This document shows positions 34,558-42,989 of a DNA stretch of 64,000 bases, in pieces. Both the position numbers and the translations under genes were made by a program. The notes under the pieces are model-generated. The model saw only the letters and a program-made list of their open reading frames with translations, had not been told where the DNA came from and did not search any database. This stretch comes from Thalassospira sp. MCCC 1A03138. Lineage in GTDB: Bacteria > Pseudomonadota > Alphaproteobacteria > Rhodospirillales > Thalassospiraceae. The stretch spans positions 283,114 through 347,113 of the forward strand of contig NZ_JFJY01000006.1 of assembly GCF_002115785.1 (NCBI RefSeq), read 5' to 3'. How positions within the stretch are numbered: the first letter of the stretch is position 1; each line of letters opens with the position of its first letter.

Positions 34558-36030
34558 TTACTCTCCTTTCGGCCCCTGGGGTCGATCATCCGACAGGCGG
34601 CGTGTACGACCAGACTTTTCGGAACCGTGCGGCGATGCCGCAGCCGTCGTACCCGCCGCACGACCACGCGGTCCGGAAGGCTGAAGCTCGTTAAAGAAAT
34701 CGATATACCAATCCATATCCGTCGATGCCATGGCATAACGGCCACCCGCTGCCGGGCGCTCGATGCTGTCTTCGGGGATCGCAGCACTCATCTGAAGGAC
34801 AACCGCCGACGGGGCACTCATCCCCGCACGCCATGCCAGCGCGGTAATCGCGCGTGCACTTCCCGAATCAAGGATTTTGGAAACGATTGCAGCAGGCATC
34901 TGCGCATAATGCGCAAGGCTCTGAACCACCAGCGCGTCTTCGTTACGCGACAACGCATCAAGAATGTAATGATCGATGGTAACCGGCTCGACCGGCCCGC
35001 CCTGCTCGCCCGCATCGTCATGCATCACATCGTCAAACTCATGTTCCACCGGAACCGGTGCCGTGCGGCTTACAATGCGACTCTCGAACTTTGCTTTTTC
35101 AATACGCTGGCGCACTGATTGGCGCATGGCGCGTGCCACTTCGGCCCGCATGCGACCGCGTTCGACCAGCGTGTCGAACAAAGATGCCAGAATGAAATGC
35201 GCCACACGGCGCTGCGCCTGACGGGAAATCTTGTTGCGACCATCCGCCATTTCATCATGTGGCGTCTTGCTGGCGCTTTCTTTCCTGCTGCCGAATTTCG
35301 GGGTCAGGGCAACGACATTGCGCGGTGCGTCATCCGACGACAGCAACCGGTTAAGCAACCCGCCCTTTTCCTTTTCCGAACGATCCCGTGCCAGACGTGC
35401 CTGCGCGGCGGCCTCCTGTTCGGCTTCCAGCTTCTCGGCGGCTGTTTGCACAAACTCGCCGCGCCCACGCAGAATATCAAGAAAATCGGCATCGCTTAAA
35501 AGTTCGACATATTCGCCAAGCGACACCCGGCCAATCGCCGCAATATCCTGACGCAAACGCATCGCGGCCTGGCGTGTCATATAAGGTGTATGGCTCAGTT
35601 CCTGCTCGATCAGGGCAATGACCTGCGGGCGATAACAATCGGCCATATTGCCGATCGCCGTTACGAATTCCTCGACCATATCAAGGCGTTCGGACGGGCT
35701 AAGATCATTCAGATGCCGGCGCAGGCGGCGCGCAACATCCATGCGGACGTCGCTGTCAAAATCCGGCTGGCCGTCTTCATCTTCGTCATCATCTGCAAGG
35801 TCGGCAGACAGGCGCGCGGCATAATCAAGGCCACTTTGCGCCAGTTGACCATCGGAATCTTTTTTACGCGGGATACGGGTGGCACGCGAATTTGCCTGTT
35901 CGGCCGCGCCAAACTCGTCTGGCGCGATGCTCCGGACCGTTTCCGCCAGATCACGAAGTTTCGCCGCCGACTTGTCGTCAAGCACGCCGTCATCCTTCGA
36001 TTTCTGCCGATTGAACATCCAGTTCAGCAT
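34558..36030 (-). CDS. DUF2336-like protein
   Basis: A 490-residue cytoplasmic protein. Helical repeats run through the middle (LSPSERLDMVEEFVTAIGNM, RPQVIALIEQELSHTPYMTRQAA) and the later segment SRNEDALVVQSLAHYAQMPAAIVSKILDSG followed by AITALAWRAGMS resembles DUF2336 (COG5330), a family of unknown function common in alphaproteobacteria. The region near 260-330 is charged and probably disordered, and the C-terminus is Arg/Gly-rich. The start is uncertain; ATG 36030 has GGGGA 12 bases upstream, and the frame opens to 36207. Confidence 0.6.
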   Translation of the reverse strand: MLNWMFNRQKSKDDGVLDDKSAAKLRDLAETVRSIAPDEFGAAEQANSRATRIPRKKDSDGQLAQSGLDYAARLSADLADDDEDEDGQPDFDSDVRMDVARRLRRHLNDLSPSERLDMVEEFVTAIGNMADCYRPQVIALIEQELSHTPYMTRQAAMRLRQDIAAIGRVSLGEYVELLSDADFLDILRGRGEFVQTAAEKLEAEQEAAAQARLARDRSEKEKGGLLNRLLSSDDAPRNVVALTPKFGSRKESASKTPHDEMADGRNKISRQAQRRVAHFILASLFDTLVERGRMRAEVARAMRQSVRQRIEKAKFESRIVSRTAPVPVEHEFDDVMHDDAGEQGGPVEPVTIDHYILDALSRNEDALVVQSLAHYAQMPAAIVSKILDSGSARAITALAWRAGMSAPSAVVLQMSAAIPEDSIERPAAGGRYAMASTDMDWYIDFFNELQPSGPRGRAAGTTAAASPHGSEKSGRTRRLSDDRPQGPKGE

Positions 36031-36321
36031 TATCGCAGTAATTCCCCTGTCCCCTGCCTTTCGGCAAATCGGCGTCAACCCCTTGCAACGCCAACATTTT
36101 TTATCTGGTCTTGGATCGCTTATAGCAAAGCAATCCACCCCAAACAACAATACAAGAGCCAAAAACCTTTTAAACTCATGGTCATGACCGTTTCTCGGAA
36201 ACACCAAGGATACAGGTCAGAACACTTTGACTATCACGGCAAACACTCAAAAAAACATTAACAATACAAACCACTATCCGGCGGTATGGCCGGTATTTCG
36301 AACATCGCGAAACTCTCACAC
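36031..36321. other. Spacer upstream of the DUF2336-like operon
   Basis: About 300 bases with no convincing gene on either strand. Read leftward it contains TTGTTT, a 16-base gap and CTATAA (around 36115-36145), a plausible promoter for the DUF2336-like operon. The rest is AT-richer than the surroundings. Confidence 0.35.
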
Positions 36322-36350
36322 AAAAAAACGGGCGGCTTGTTGCCGCCCGT
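36322..36350 (-). terminator. Terminator after pyk
   Basis: Read leftward, ACGGGCGGC and GCCGCCCGT form a 9-bp stem with a 5-base loop followed by seven T. Confidence 0.88.
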
Positions 36351-36375
36351 CTCGTTTCGTCACGCAATAGTCTGA

Positions 36376-37800
36376 TCAGTTTTTCGCGGACAACCACGCA
36401 ATGCGCAGGATATTGGTCGCCCCCGGGGTCCCAAACGGGACACCGGCGGTAATCACCAGCGAATCCCCAGCCGCCGCAAACTCTTCACGTTTGGCCACCT
36501 CGCAGGCAATGCCGACCATCTCGGCAAAGTTGGTCGCATCGCGGGTAAAGACCGCATGCACGCCCCAGCACAACGTCATACGGCGTGCCGTCTGGATTTT
36601 CGGCGTCAGCCCAAGGATGGGAACTTCCGGGCGTTCACGCGCCGCACGAAGCGACGTTGAACCCGACGTAGTATAAGTCACGACCGCCTTGGCACCAATC
36701 GTTCCAGCAACCTGACGGGCCGCAGCACTGATCGCATCCGGCGCATTATGCTCGGGATCCGGACGGTTGGCATCGCGCAGACGATAATAAAGCTCGTCCT
36801 GCTCCACCCGGATCATGATCCGGTCCATGATGCTGACGGTTTCGATCGGATATTTGCCCACCGCACTTTCGGCTGACAGCATCACCGCATCGGCACCGTC
36901 ATAAATGGCGGTCGCAACGTCGGATGCTTCGGCACGGGTCGGGGCCGGGTTGCTAACCATCGAATCCAGCATCTGGGTCGCAACAATCACCGGCTTGCCA
37001 GCTTCGCGGCACGCCTTGATGATGCGTTTCTGCAGGATCGGAACATCTTCCGGCGGGCATTCAACACCCAGATCACCACGTGCGACCATAATGATATCCG
37101 AAAGGGCCACGATTTCATCAAGATGCTCAATCGCCTGCGGCTTTTCCAACTTGGAAACGATTGCCGCACGACCATTGATGATCTTGCGCGCCTCGGCAAC
37201 GTCTTCAGGACGCTGTACGAATGAAAGTGCGACGAAATCAACGCCCATCTCAAGACCGTAATCCAGATCAATACGATCCTTCTCGGTCAGGGGCGACATC
37301 GGCAGCATCACGTCGGGCAGATTAACGCCCTTGCGGTTCGACAGCGGCCCACCGGTAATAACGGTGCACTCGGCTGATTTGCTATCGCATTTTTCCACCC
37401 GCATGCGCAGCTTGCCATCGTCAAGCAACAGGTTCGCACCGGGCTTGAGTGCTGCAAAAACTTCGGGATGGGGCAATGAAACGCGGGTTTTATCCCCCGG
37501 CTTCTTGTCCATATCGAAATGGAAGGTCGCACCGGCTTCAAGTTCGATCTTTTCGTCGGCAAAGGTACCGCAGCGGATCTTTGGCCCCTGCAAATCCATC
37601 AGCACGCCAATCGGACGGCCAAGCTTGGCCTCGACTTCACGGATTGTTTCAAAACGCGCCTGATGCTCTGCATGTTCACCATGCGAGAAATTCAGCCGGA
37701 ATACATCAACACCCGCCCTTACGATCTTTTCCAGAGTTTCCGGATGAGAGCTCGCTGGCCCCAGGGTTGCGATGATCTTCGCCTTACGTTGTCGGCGCAT
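36376..37800 (-). CDS. pyk: Pyruvate kinase
   Basis: A 474-residue glycolytic enzyme that converts phosphoenolpyruvate and ADP to pyruvate and ATP. Signatures are KIIATLGPAS and FRLNFSHG near the start, MDLQGPKIRCG, VSKLEKPQAIEHLDEI with the catalytic lysine, and MVARGDLGVE. The C-terminal domain (AKAVVTYTTSGSTSLRAARERP) has the phosphate-binding look of allosteric forms. Start ATG 37800 follows AAGAG. It is monocistronic with a good terminator, and has a repeat-rich region upstream. Confidence 0.97.
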   Translation of the reverse strand: MRRQRKAKIIATLGPASSHPETLEKIVRAGVDVFRLNFSHGEHAEHQARFETIREVEAKLGRPIGVLMDLQGPKIRCGTFADEKIELEAGATFHFDMDKKPGDKTRVSLPHPEVFAALKPGANLLLDDGKLRMRVEKCDSKSAECTVITGGPLSNRKGVNLPDVMLPMSPLTEKDRIDLDYGLEMGVDFVALSFVQRPEDVAEARKIINGRAAIVSKLEKPQAIEHLDEIVALSDIIMVARGDLGVECPPEDVPILQKRIIKACREAGKPVIVATQMLDSMVSNPAPTRAEASDVATAIYDGADAVMLSAESAVGKYPIETVSIMDRIMIRVEQDELYYRLRDANRPDPEHNAPDAISAAARQVAGTIGAKAVVTYTTSGSTSLRAARERPEVPILGLTPKIQTARRMTLCWGVHAVFTRDATNFAEMVGIACEVAKREEFAAAGDSLVITAGVPFGTPGATNILRIAWLSAKN

Positions 37801-38110
37801 CGGCTCTTACCTCTTGTTTTTTGGTTTCCATTGGGTCTCTCCGCTTCGGCCATAGCTTCCCGGCGAGGCGTCGAGACGTCCTGATTTTTCTCTGGGGGTA
37901 CCCCCTTAATAGTCAATCAAGCCCTGTTTGAACAGGGACTTTTCGCTAAATGCCTTTACAAAAATGTGATTTTTCTCTGGACAATTACAAGCAGGCACTC
38001 CTTTAAAGAAGCAGTGCAGCAATCAATTGCTGGCAGGCGGCCCTGCCCGGCAATCGCTTTTGATAACCGCACATTTACAACCGTGCGCGAACACATCGGG
38101 GATCGGACAA
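37801..38110. other. Divergent spacer between pyk and the deaminase gene, repeat-rich
   Basis: A spacer of 310 bases without a gene. TGATTTTTCTCTGG occurs exactly at 37882-37895 and 37967-37980. Between them lie the palindromes GGGGGTACCCCC (37894-37905) and CCCTGTT-TG-AACAGGG (37922-37937). The cluster is a likely control region for pyk, for which the facing promoter must lie here. No clear -35/-10 pair was found. Confidence 0.4.
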
Positions 38111-38605
38111 ATGAGCAAATGGCATCATCGCTTCCTGGGACTGGCATCCCATATTGCCGAATGGTCAAAAGACCGAAGCACCCAGGTCGGCGCGGTTGTC
38201 ATTGGCCCGAAAAAAGAAATTCGCGCCGTTGGCTATAACGGGTTTCCCCGCGGTGTCGATGACAATGTCGAAAGCCGCCATCAACGCCCGGAAAAATACG
38301 CCTATACCGAACATGCCGAACGCAATGCGATCTATAATGCCAGCTACACCGGCACATCGCTTGACGGCTGCGCGCTTTATGTCACCCATTTCCCCTGCTG
38401 TGACTGCGCGCGCGCCATCATTCAGGCCGGCATCGCCGAAGTATTTGTCGATAAAAGCAAACTGACCCACGATTTTCTCGAACGCTGGCAGCAGGACATG
38501 ACCATCTCGACCGAAATGTTTGGCGAGGCGGGCGTGGCCGTTCAGGTCATTGACGAAGAAGGCACAACCGAACCCCTGCCCGACACCGTTCCCGATCATT
38601 CCTGA
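38111..38605 (+). CDS. Cytidine/deoxycytidylate deaminase family protein
   Basis: A 164-residue zinc deaminase. The catalytic motif is EHAERNAIYNA with His and the proton-shuttle Glu, and the second zinc motif is THFPCCDCARAII with two cysteine ligands. SKDRSTQVGAVVIGP is the N-terminal hallmark of dCMP deaminases (ComEB type), which make dUMP for thymidylate synthesis. The substrate is inferred. ATG 38111 has GGGGA about 8 bases upstream. Confidence 0.9.
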   Translation: MSKWHHRFLGLASHIAEWSKDRSTQVGAVVIGPKKEIRAVGYNGFPRGVDDNVESRHQRPEKYAYTEHAERNAIYNASYTGTSLDGCALYVTHFPCCDCARAIIQAGIAEVFVDKSKLTHDFLERWQQDMTISTEMFGEAGVAVQVIDEEGTTEPLPDTVPDHS

Positions 38606-38665
38606 TCTTGCCCTTTTAATTTTGCAGACCCGCCCAATATAGGGTGATCTGTGGGGTCATGAGCG

Positions 38666-38697
38666 TGAACAAATAGAACGCAAACGTCGTTTGTTCA
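38666..38697. promoter_or_regulatory. Inverted repeat upstream of the receiver/Hpt-like pair
   Basis: TGAACAAA (38666-38673) and TTTGTTCA (38690-38697) are perfect 8-bp inverted repeats with centres about 200 bases before the receiver gene. A possible operator. Confidence 0.35.
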
Positions 38698-38884
38698 ATA
38701 TCTGCACAAGGTTAGGCGTCAGTATTTGCCAGAATTCCAAGCTGACAAAACGCCGCTTTAGCCTTGCTGCTAATCAGACAAAGGTATAAGCAATTAGGAT
38801 CACGCTAGTACGATCATCACGCGAAAAAAGGCCCTGACCAGAACAAGGACCGGGACCGTGACGACGCACAGGATAAAAGGCCGA

Positions 38885-39379
38885 ATGAGCGCAAAGATCG
38901 ATTTCAGTAAAATCAGTTTTCTGGTCGTCGATGGCGACAAGATTTCGGCCCAGGTAGTTTTCGATACACTTTCGTATCTTGGTGCGACAGCCGTGCAGCG
39001 TGTCCGCTCCCCGAACGATGCGTTCGAGGTTCTCCGGACCCAGCAGATTGATATCATCGTCACCGAATGGCGTCTGCGCGGGATGGATGGCCTTGAATTC
39101 CTTGATGTTCTCAGGAATTCGGTCAATTCTCCCAACCGGTTCATTCCGGTAATCATGTTGACAGCACATTCGGAGCAGCGATACGTCACCACTGCGCGTG
39201 ACCTCGGCATCACGGAATTTCTTGCCAAACCGTTCAATGCCAAGGCACTTTATAGCAGACTGGTATCGGTCATCACCCGTCCGCGGCATTTCGTCAATAC
39301 CGGCACCTATTTCGGGCCGGATCGCCGCCGCAGACAGGTCGCCTTCGACGGCCCCGACAGACGGAGCCCCGATGATTAA
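38885..39379 (+). CDS. Receiver-domain protein lacking the phosphoacceptor aspartate
   Basis: A 164-residue single-domain response regulator. The receiver fold is clear: FLVVDGDKI at strand 1, VTEWRLRGMDGLEF at strand 3, VIMLTAH with T93, and LAKPF with K115. The phosphoacceptor position is E61 instead of Asp, and the second of the two acidic residues of strand 1 is G17. The C-terminus has YFGPDRRRR and GPDRR, typical of an alphaproteobacterial receiver family. Glu at this site cannot accept phosphate in the usual way and may mimic the active state. ATG 38885 follows AAAGG. The stop overlaps the next start (TAATG). Confidence 0.85.
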   Translation: MSAKIDFSKISFLVVDGDKISAQVVFDTLSYLGATAVQRVRSPNDAFEVLRTQQIDIIVTEWRLRGMDGLEFLDVLRNSVNSPNRFIPVIMLTAHSEQRYVTTARDLGITEFLAKPFNAKALYSRLVSVITRPRHFVNTGTYFGPDRRRRQVAFDGPDRRSPDD

Positions 39380-39927
39380 TGACCCATTATGATTGGGGGA
39401 CCGGAGCAATCGTGACGCCCGAAAAGAAAAAGAAAAAAGCCCAGATCATTCCGCCTCAGACGGATCTGAAGCGACGTACGGTCAATTTCGTCAAGGGCTT
39501 TGACATCAATCTGTCCCCTCAACAGCTCGACGAACTTGAGCAGGTCGTCCAGCGCAGCACGGAAACCTTTGTTCGCGATATAGGCAAGGACCTTGCCGAC
39601 TGCCGCAAACTGGTCGTTGCCGCCATCAGCGATAATTCAAAGGCATCAACCGCGCTGGAAAACAGTTCCGACCTTGCCTATTCGGTGAAGGCACTGGGGG
39701 GAACATTCCAGTATCCGCTGATGACACAGATCGCAAAGTCACTTGAAATCTTTGTCGCAGACCGGACCACTGCCAACATGAAGCAGCTTCTCGTCATTCA
39801 GCTTCATATTGATTCTCTTTACGTCATTCTGGCAAGCCGCGTCACCGGGTTTGGCACCACCGTCGAACAGGCAACCGTTGCCGCACTGACCAAGCTTGCT
39901 GAACGCTACGAACTGCCGCGCGAATAG
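39379..39927 (+). CDS. Hpt-like protein lacking the phosphorylatable histidine
   Basis: A 182-residue helical protein. The segment DLAYSVKALGGTFQYPLMTQI matches the histidine-phosphotransfer helix of related alphaproteobacterial proteins, which reads AHDIKGQGGSFGYPL in the versions I recall; the histidine position is Y101 here. The N-terminus has a run of five lysines (16-20). Later helices (LLVIQLHIDSLYVILASRV) complete the four-helix bundle. The ATG overlaps the receiver stop, so the two are made together and probably bind each other. The family call is by memory of sequence and moderately sure. Confidence 0.7.
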   Translation: MTHYDWGTGAIVTPEKKKKKAQIIPPQTDLKRRTVNFVKGFDINLSPQQLDELEQVVQRSTETFVRDIGKDLADCRKLVVAAISDNSKASTALENSSDLAYSVKALGGTFQYPLMTQIAKSLEIFVADRTTANMKQLLVIQLHIDSLYVILASRVTGFGTTVEQATVAALTKLAERYELPRE

Positions 39928-39994
39928 CCTGCCAGCAACCCAGCCATCAAAGGCCTTTGGCCGCATCGGACAGGGGTGCTGGCGATGCGTGCCA

Positions 39995-40333
39995 TCACCG
40001 TGCGTTCCCGTTCACCGCGAAAAACATGACCTGTCTGGCCGCGTCACGCTCATTGTCATCAATGGCATGCTCCATGCGCGCCTCGATCCGCTCCAGCCGC
40101 TCGGTAATTTCGGGCAGCTGATCCATGATCCATTGACGGACTTCGTCACTACCCCCGGCCAAGGCGGCGTTCTGTCCACTCCACAGCAAAATCAGGCTGC
40201 GCACGATCCGCAGATCGCACGTCACGCCGCCTCTGGGGCGGATTGCAGACGTTATCGCGTTTGATCTCGTCGCAAGATCGGCTTTTAGTCCGGCATCTAT
40301 GTCATCAAGCACGGCAAGGATCGTGTTCCCCAT
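39995..40333 (-). CDS. Unknown small helical protein
   Basis: A 112-residue protein without signal or membrane segments. It has a middle segment DLRIVRSLILLWSGQNAALAGG and a charged helix LPEITERLERIEARMEHAIDDNERDAARQ that could form a coiled coil. ATG 40333 follows GGGGG about 6 bases upstream. It converges with the Hpt-like gene. I do not recognise the family. Confidence 0.55.
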   Translation of the reverse strand: MGNTILAVLDDIDAGLKADLATRSNAITSAIRPRGGVTCDLRIVRSLILLWSGQNAALAGGSDEVRQWIMDQLPEITERLERIEARMEHAIDDNERDAARQVMFFAVNGNAR

Positions 40334-40556
40334 GAAGCCCCCGCTTCGATTATTCCCTGTCAGGGCCCCGCACCCTGTTTTTGAATCATCCCAAACTTTT
40401 ACATCTGCTTACAGACCTGTACTTTGATCAGCATCAAACAGGTCCCGGAAACAATCTGCAGCAGAAATCCATCACCTCAAGGATATATTTTGCAAGACAC
40501 AAAACGCGCCATGGTGGCGACAGCCAAAAAAGTATCGAACACGATCAAAAAAGGTC

Positions 40557-40585
40557 TTGCGCCCCCTCGGACCTGCTGTTAGAAA
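40557..40585 (+). promoter_or_regulatory. Promoter of the first tRNA-Asp gene
   Basis: TTGCGC (40557-40562) and TAGAAA (40580-40585) with a 17-base spacer, ending 16 bases before the tRNA. Confidence 0.6.
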
Positions 40586-40601
40586 CCGCGCCACACACCG
40601 A

Positions 40602-40678
<77 letters not shown>

Positions 40679-40707
40679 CTTTCCACCTGATGGAAAGTTC
40701 AAAAAAG

Positions 40708-40735
40708 ACGCCACGGTTCGCCGTTGGCGTTTTTT
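40708..40735 (+). terminator. Terminator after tRNA-Asp copy 1
   Basis: ACGCCACGG pairs with CCGTTGGCGT around TTCG with a bulged T, followed by T-run. A second hairpin, CTTTCCA/TGGAAAG, lies just after the tRNA and may guide 3' processing. Confidence 0.8.
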
Positions 40736-40965
40736 GTTTCCCATCCCCTTTTCGTATTGAACTGACATGCCGACGAGCGACATGGCATCCATCGCTCATG
40801 CGCAACATGTTGCAAAAACAGCCAAGTCGATTTCCCAATCCTGTACCGCGCGAAAACGGCATTTCTACCCCACCGCCCACGCATTCCGACACCCGGTTTT
40901 CAACGCATTTGCAATGCCCCTTTTACCCTGACCAATCAGGGCTTCATTTTTTTGAAAAAAAGCCC
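40736..40965. other. Spacer between the two tRNA-Asp genes
   Basis: About 230 bases with no gene. Its right end contains a stem AGGGCTT (40938-40944) with AAGCCCT (40960-40966) that abuts the -35 element of the second tRNA promoter. Confidence 0.4.
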
Positions 40966-40994
40966 TTGCCAGACCGAACCACCCCTTATATAAA
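40966..40994 (+). promoter_or_regulatory. Promoter of the second tRNA-Asp gene
   Basis: TTGCCA (40966-40971) and TATAAA (40989-40994), 17-base spacer, ending 14 bases before the tRNA. Confidence 0.7.
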
Positions 40995-41008
40995 CCGCGC
41001 CACACCAA

Positions 41009-41085
<77 letters not shown>

Positions 41086-41106
41086 CTCTTTTTAAAGAGT
41101 ACGGAA

Positions 41107-41131
41107 AGTCGCTTTAACAGCGGCTTTTTTT
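41107..41131 (+). terminator. Terminator after tRNA-Asp copy 2
   Basis: AGTCGCT pairs with AGCGGCT (one U-G pair), 5-base loop, then seven T. Confidence 0.8.
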
Positions 41132-41281
41132 GTGCCTGAAATCTGGCACCTTCTCATCCCAAACTGCTCTCCGAGCCATCCCCGATCCAGTCGTCACAAC
41201 CGACACGAGAACAGGCAAGATACCACATAATATCTTGCGTGCTTTTTAGGCATTCCTGACCGTCTGGTCATTGATTAATCG

Positions 41282-41287
41282 TATAAT
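41282..41287 (+). promoter_or_regulatory. Candidate -10 element of the dipeptide operon
   Basis: TATAAT lies 97 bases before the binding-protein start. No good -35 at 16-18 bases was found; GACC-GTCT-GGTC (41258-41269), a small dyad, is in that position and might bind an activator. Confidence 0.4.
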
Positions 41288-41384
41288 TTATGCTTCGCTC
41301 TGCAGGTTCTAGTCGAAGATCACGCAGGTCGCCCCACTTAGAATGGCCTGCTGACCCAACAAACAACAAAACGGGAGGCGCAAA

Positions 41385-42974
41385 ATGCGCAGACTGATCG
41401 CAGGGCTGGTTCTGGGAACCGCACTGGCTACCACGCCAATGGCCGCACAGGCCGAAACACCGAAAAATGCACTCGTCATGGCGTTTGCCATCGACGATCT
41501 CATCACGCTTGATCCGGCCGGGATGTTCGAATTTTCCGCTCTGGAATATGCTGGCAACACATATGATCGTTTGATCGGCTTCGATAATGACGACGTCTCG
41601 AAAATTTATGGCGTCGTCGCCGAAAGCTGGAACGTTTCCGAAGATGGCCTGACCTTTACCTTCAAGATTCGCGACGGCATCAAATTCGCGTCAGGCAATG
41701 ACCTGACCGCCGAAGACGCTGCCTTCTCGCTGCAACGTGTTGTCCTGCTCGATCAGTCTCCAGCCTTCATTCTTGGCCAGTTCGGCTTTACCGCCGATAA
41801 CGTCAAGGACAGGATCCGCGCAACCGACGAAAACACGCTGGTCATGGAAGTCGATCAGCCCTACGCACCAAGCTTCGTGCTGTACTGCCTGACCGCGGGC
41901 GTCGGTGCCGTTGTCGACAAGGAACTCGTCCTTGAACATGAAAAGGACGGCGACCTTGGCGCAGAATGGATGAAAACCAACTATGCTGGTTCAGGTCCGT
42001 TCGCCCTGAACAAATGGACCCCGGGTGAAAGCCTCAGCCTGACGGCGAACGAGGATTACTGGGACGGCGCACCGGCCATGAAGCGCGTCATCATCCGCAA
42101 CGTCAAAGAAGCCGCATCCCAGCAGCTCCTATTGCAGAAAGGCGATATCGATATCGCGCGTAACCTCGAAGCCGATCAGCTTGCCTCGGTCAAGGGTGAC
42201 GAAAACATCAAACTGCTGTCCAAAGGCAAAGGCGCGCTCTGGTATCTTGGCCTGTCGCAGAAAAACGAATTCCTGTCCAAACCGGAAGTTCGCGAAGCCC
42301 TGAAATATCTCGTCGACTATGAGGGGATCACCCAGACCATCATGGCGGGCCGCGCTCAGACCCATCAGGCATTCCTGCCCGAAGGTTTCCTTGGCGCCTA
42401 TAACGAAAACCCCTACTCGCTTGACGTCGAAAAAGCCAAGTCGCTGCTCGCTGACGCCGGCCTTGCTGATGGCTTCAAGGTGACCATGGATACGCGCAAC
42501 ACCACGGCAGTGATGTCGATGGCACAGTCGATCCAGGCGACCTGGGCACAGGCAGGTATCAATCTGGAAATCATTCCGGGTGATAACAAACAGACCCTGA
42601 CCAAATACCGCGCTCGTCAGCACGATATCTATATCGGTCGCTGGGGCCCGGACTATCAGGATCCGCACACCAACGCCTCCACCTTCGCCTGGAACCCGGA
42701 CAATTCCGACGATGCATCGGCCAAGCCGCTTGCATGGCGCAACTCCTGGAATCCGGGTGACATGACCGCCGAGGTCGATAAGGCCATTCTTGAACGTGAT
42801 GGCGAAAAACGCGCTGCAATGTATGTAGACCTTCAGAAAAAGGTTCTCGAAAGCGGTCCGTTCGTGATCATGTTCCAGGAAACCGAAATCGCCGCGATGC
42901 GGGGCAATGTGAACAATCTCGTCCTCGGTCCGTCGTTCGATAATAATTATTATCGCTTTGTAACCAAGGACTAG
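41385..42974 (+). CDS. ABC transporter substrate-binding protein, dipeptide/oligopeptide type
   Basis: A 529-residue periplasmic protein with a signal peptide (LIAGLVLGTALATTPMAAQA). It is of the SBP_bac_5 (DppA/OppA) family: ALVMAFAIDDLITLDPAG, VAESWNVSEDGLTFTFKIRDGIKFASG, NYAGSGPFALNKWTPGE and VREALKYLVDYEGI are characteristic blocks. It delivers peptides to the permeases encoded just downstream. GGGAGG precedes ATG 41385 by 6 bases. It is the first of six tightly packed genes; a membrane dipeptidase at the end suggests dipeptides as cargo. Confidence 0.93.
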   Translation: MRRLIAGLVLGTALATTPMAAQAETPKNALVMAFAIDDLITLDPAGMFEFSALEYAGNTYDRLIGFDNDDVSKIYGVVAESWNVSEDGLTFTFKIRDGIKFASGNDLTAEDAAFSLQRVVLLDQSPAFILGQFGFTADNVKDRIRATDENTLVMEVDQPYAPSFVLYCLTAGVGAVVDKELVLEHEKDGDLGAEWMKTNYAGSGPFALNKWTPGESLSLTANEDYWDGAPAMKRVIIRNVKEAASQQLLLQKGDIDIARNLEADQLASVKGDENIKLLSKGKGALWYLGLSQKNEFLSKPEVREALKYLVDYEGITQTIMAGRAQTHQAFLPEGFLGAYNENPYSLDVEKAKSLLADAGLADGFKVTMDTRNTTAVMSMAQSIQATWAQAGINLEIIPGDNKQTLTKYRARQHDIYIGRWGPDYQDPHTNASTFAWNPDNSDDASAKPLAWRNSWNPGDMTAEVDKAILERDGEKRAAMYVDLQKKVLESGPFVIMFQETEIAAMRGNVNNLVLGPSFDNNYYRFVTKD

Positions 42975-42989
42975 GGAGACAACGGTCGA

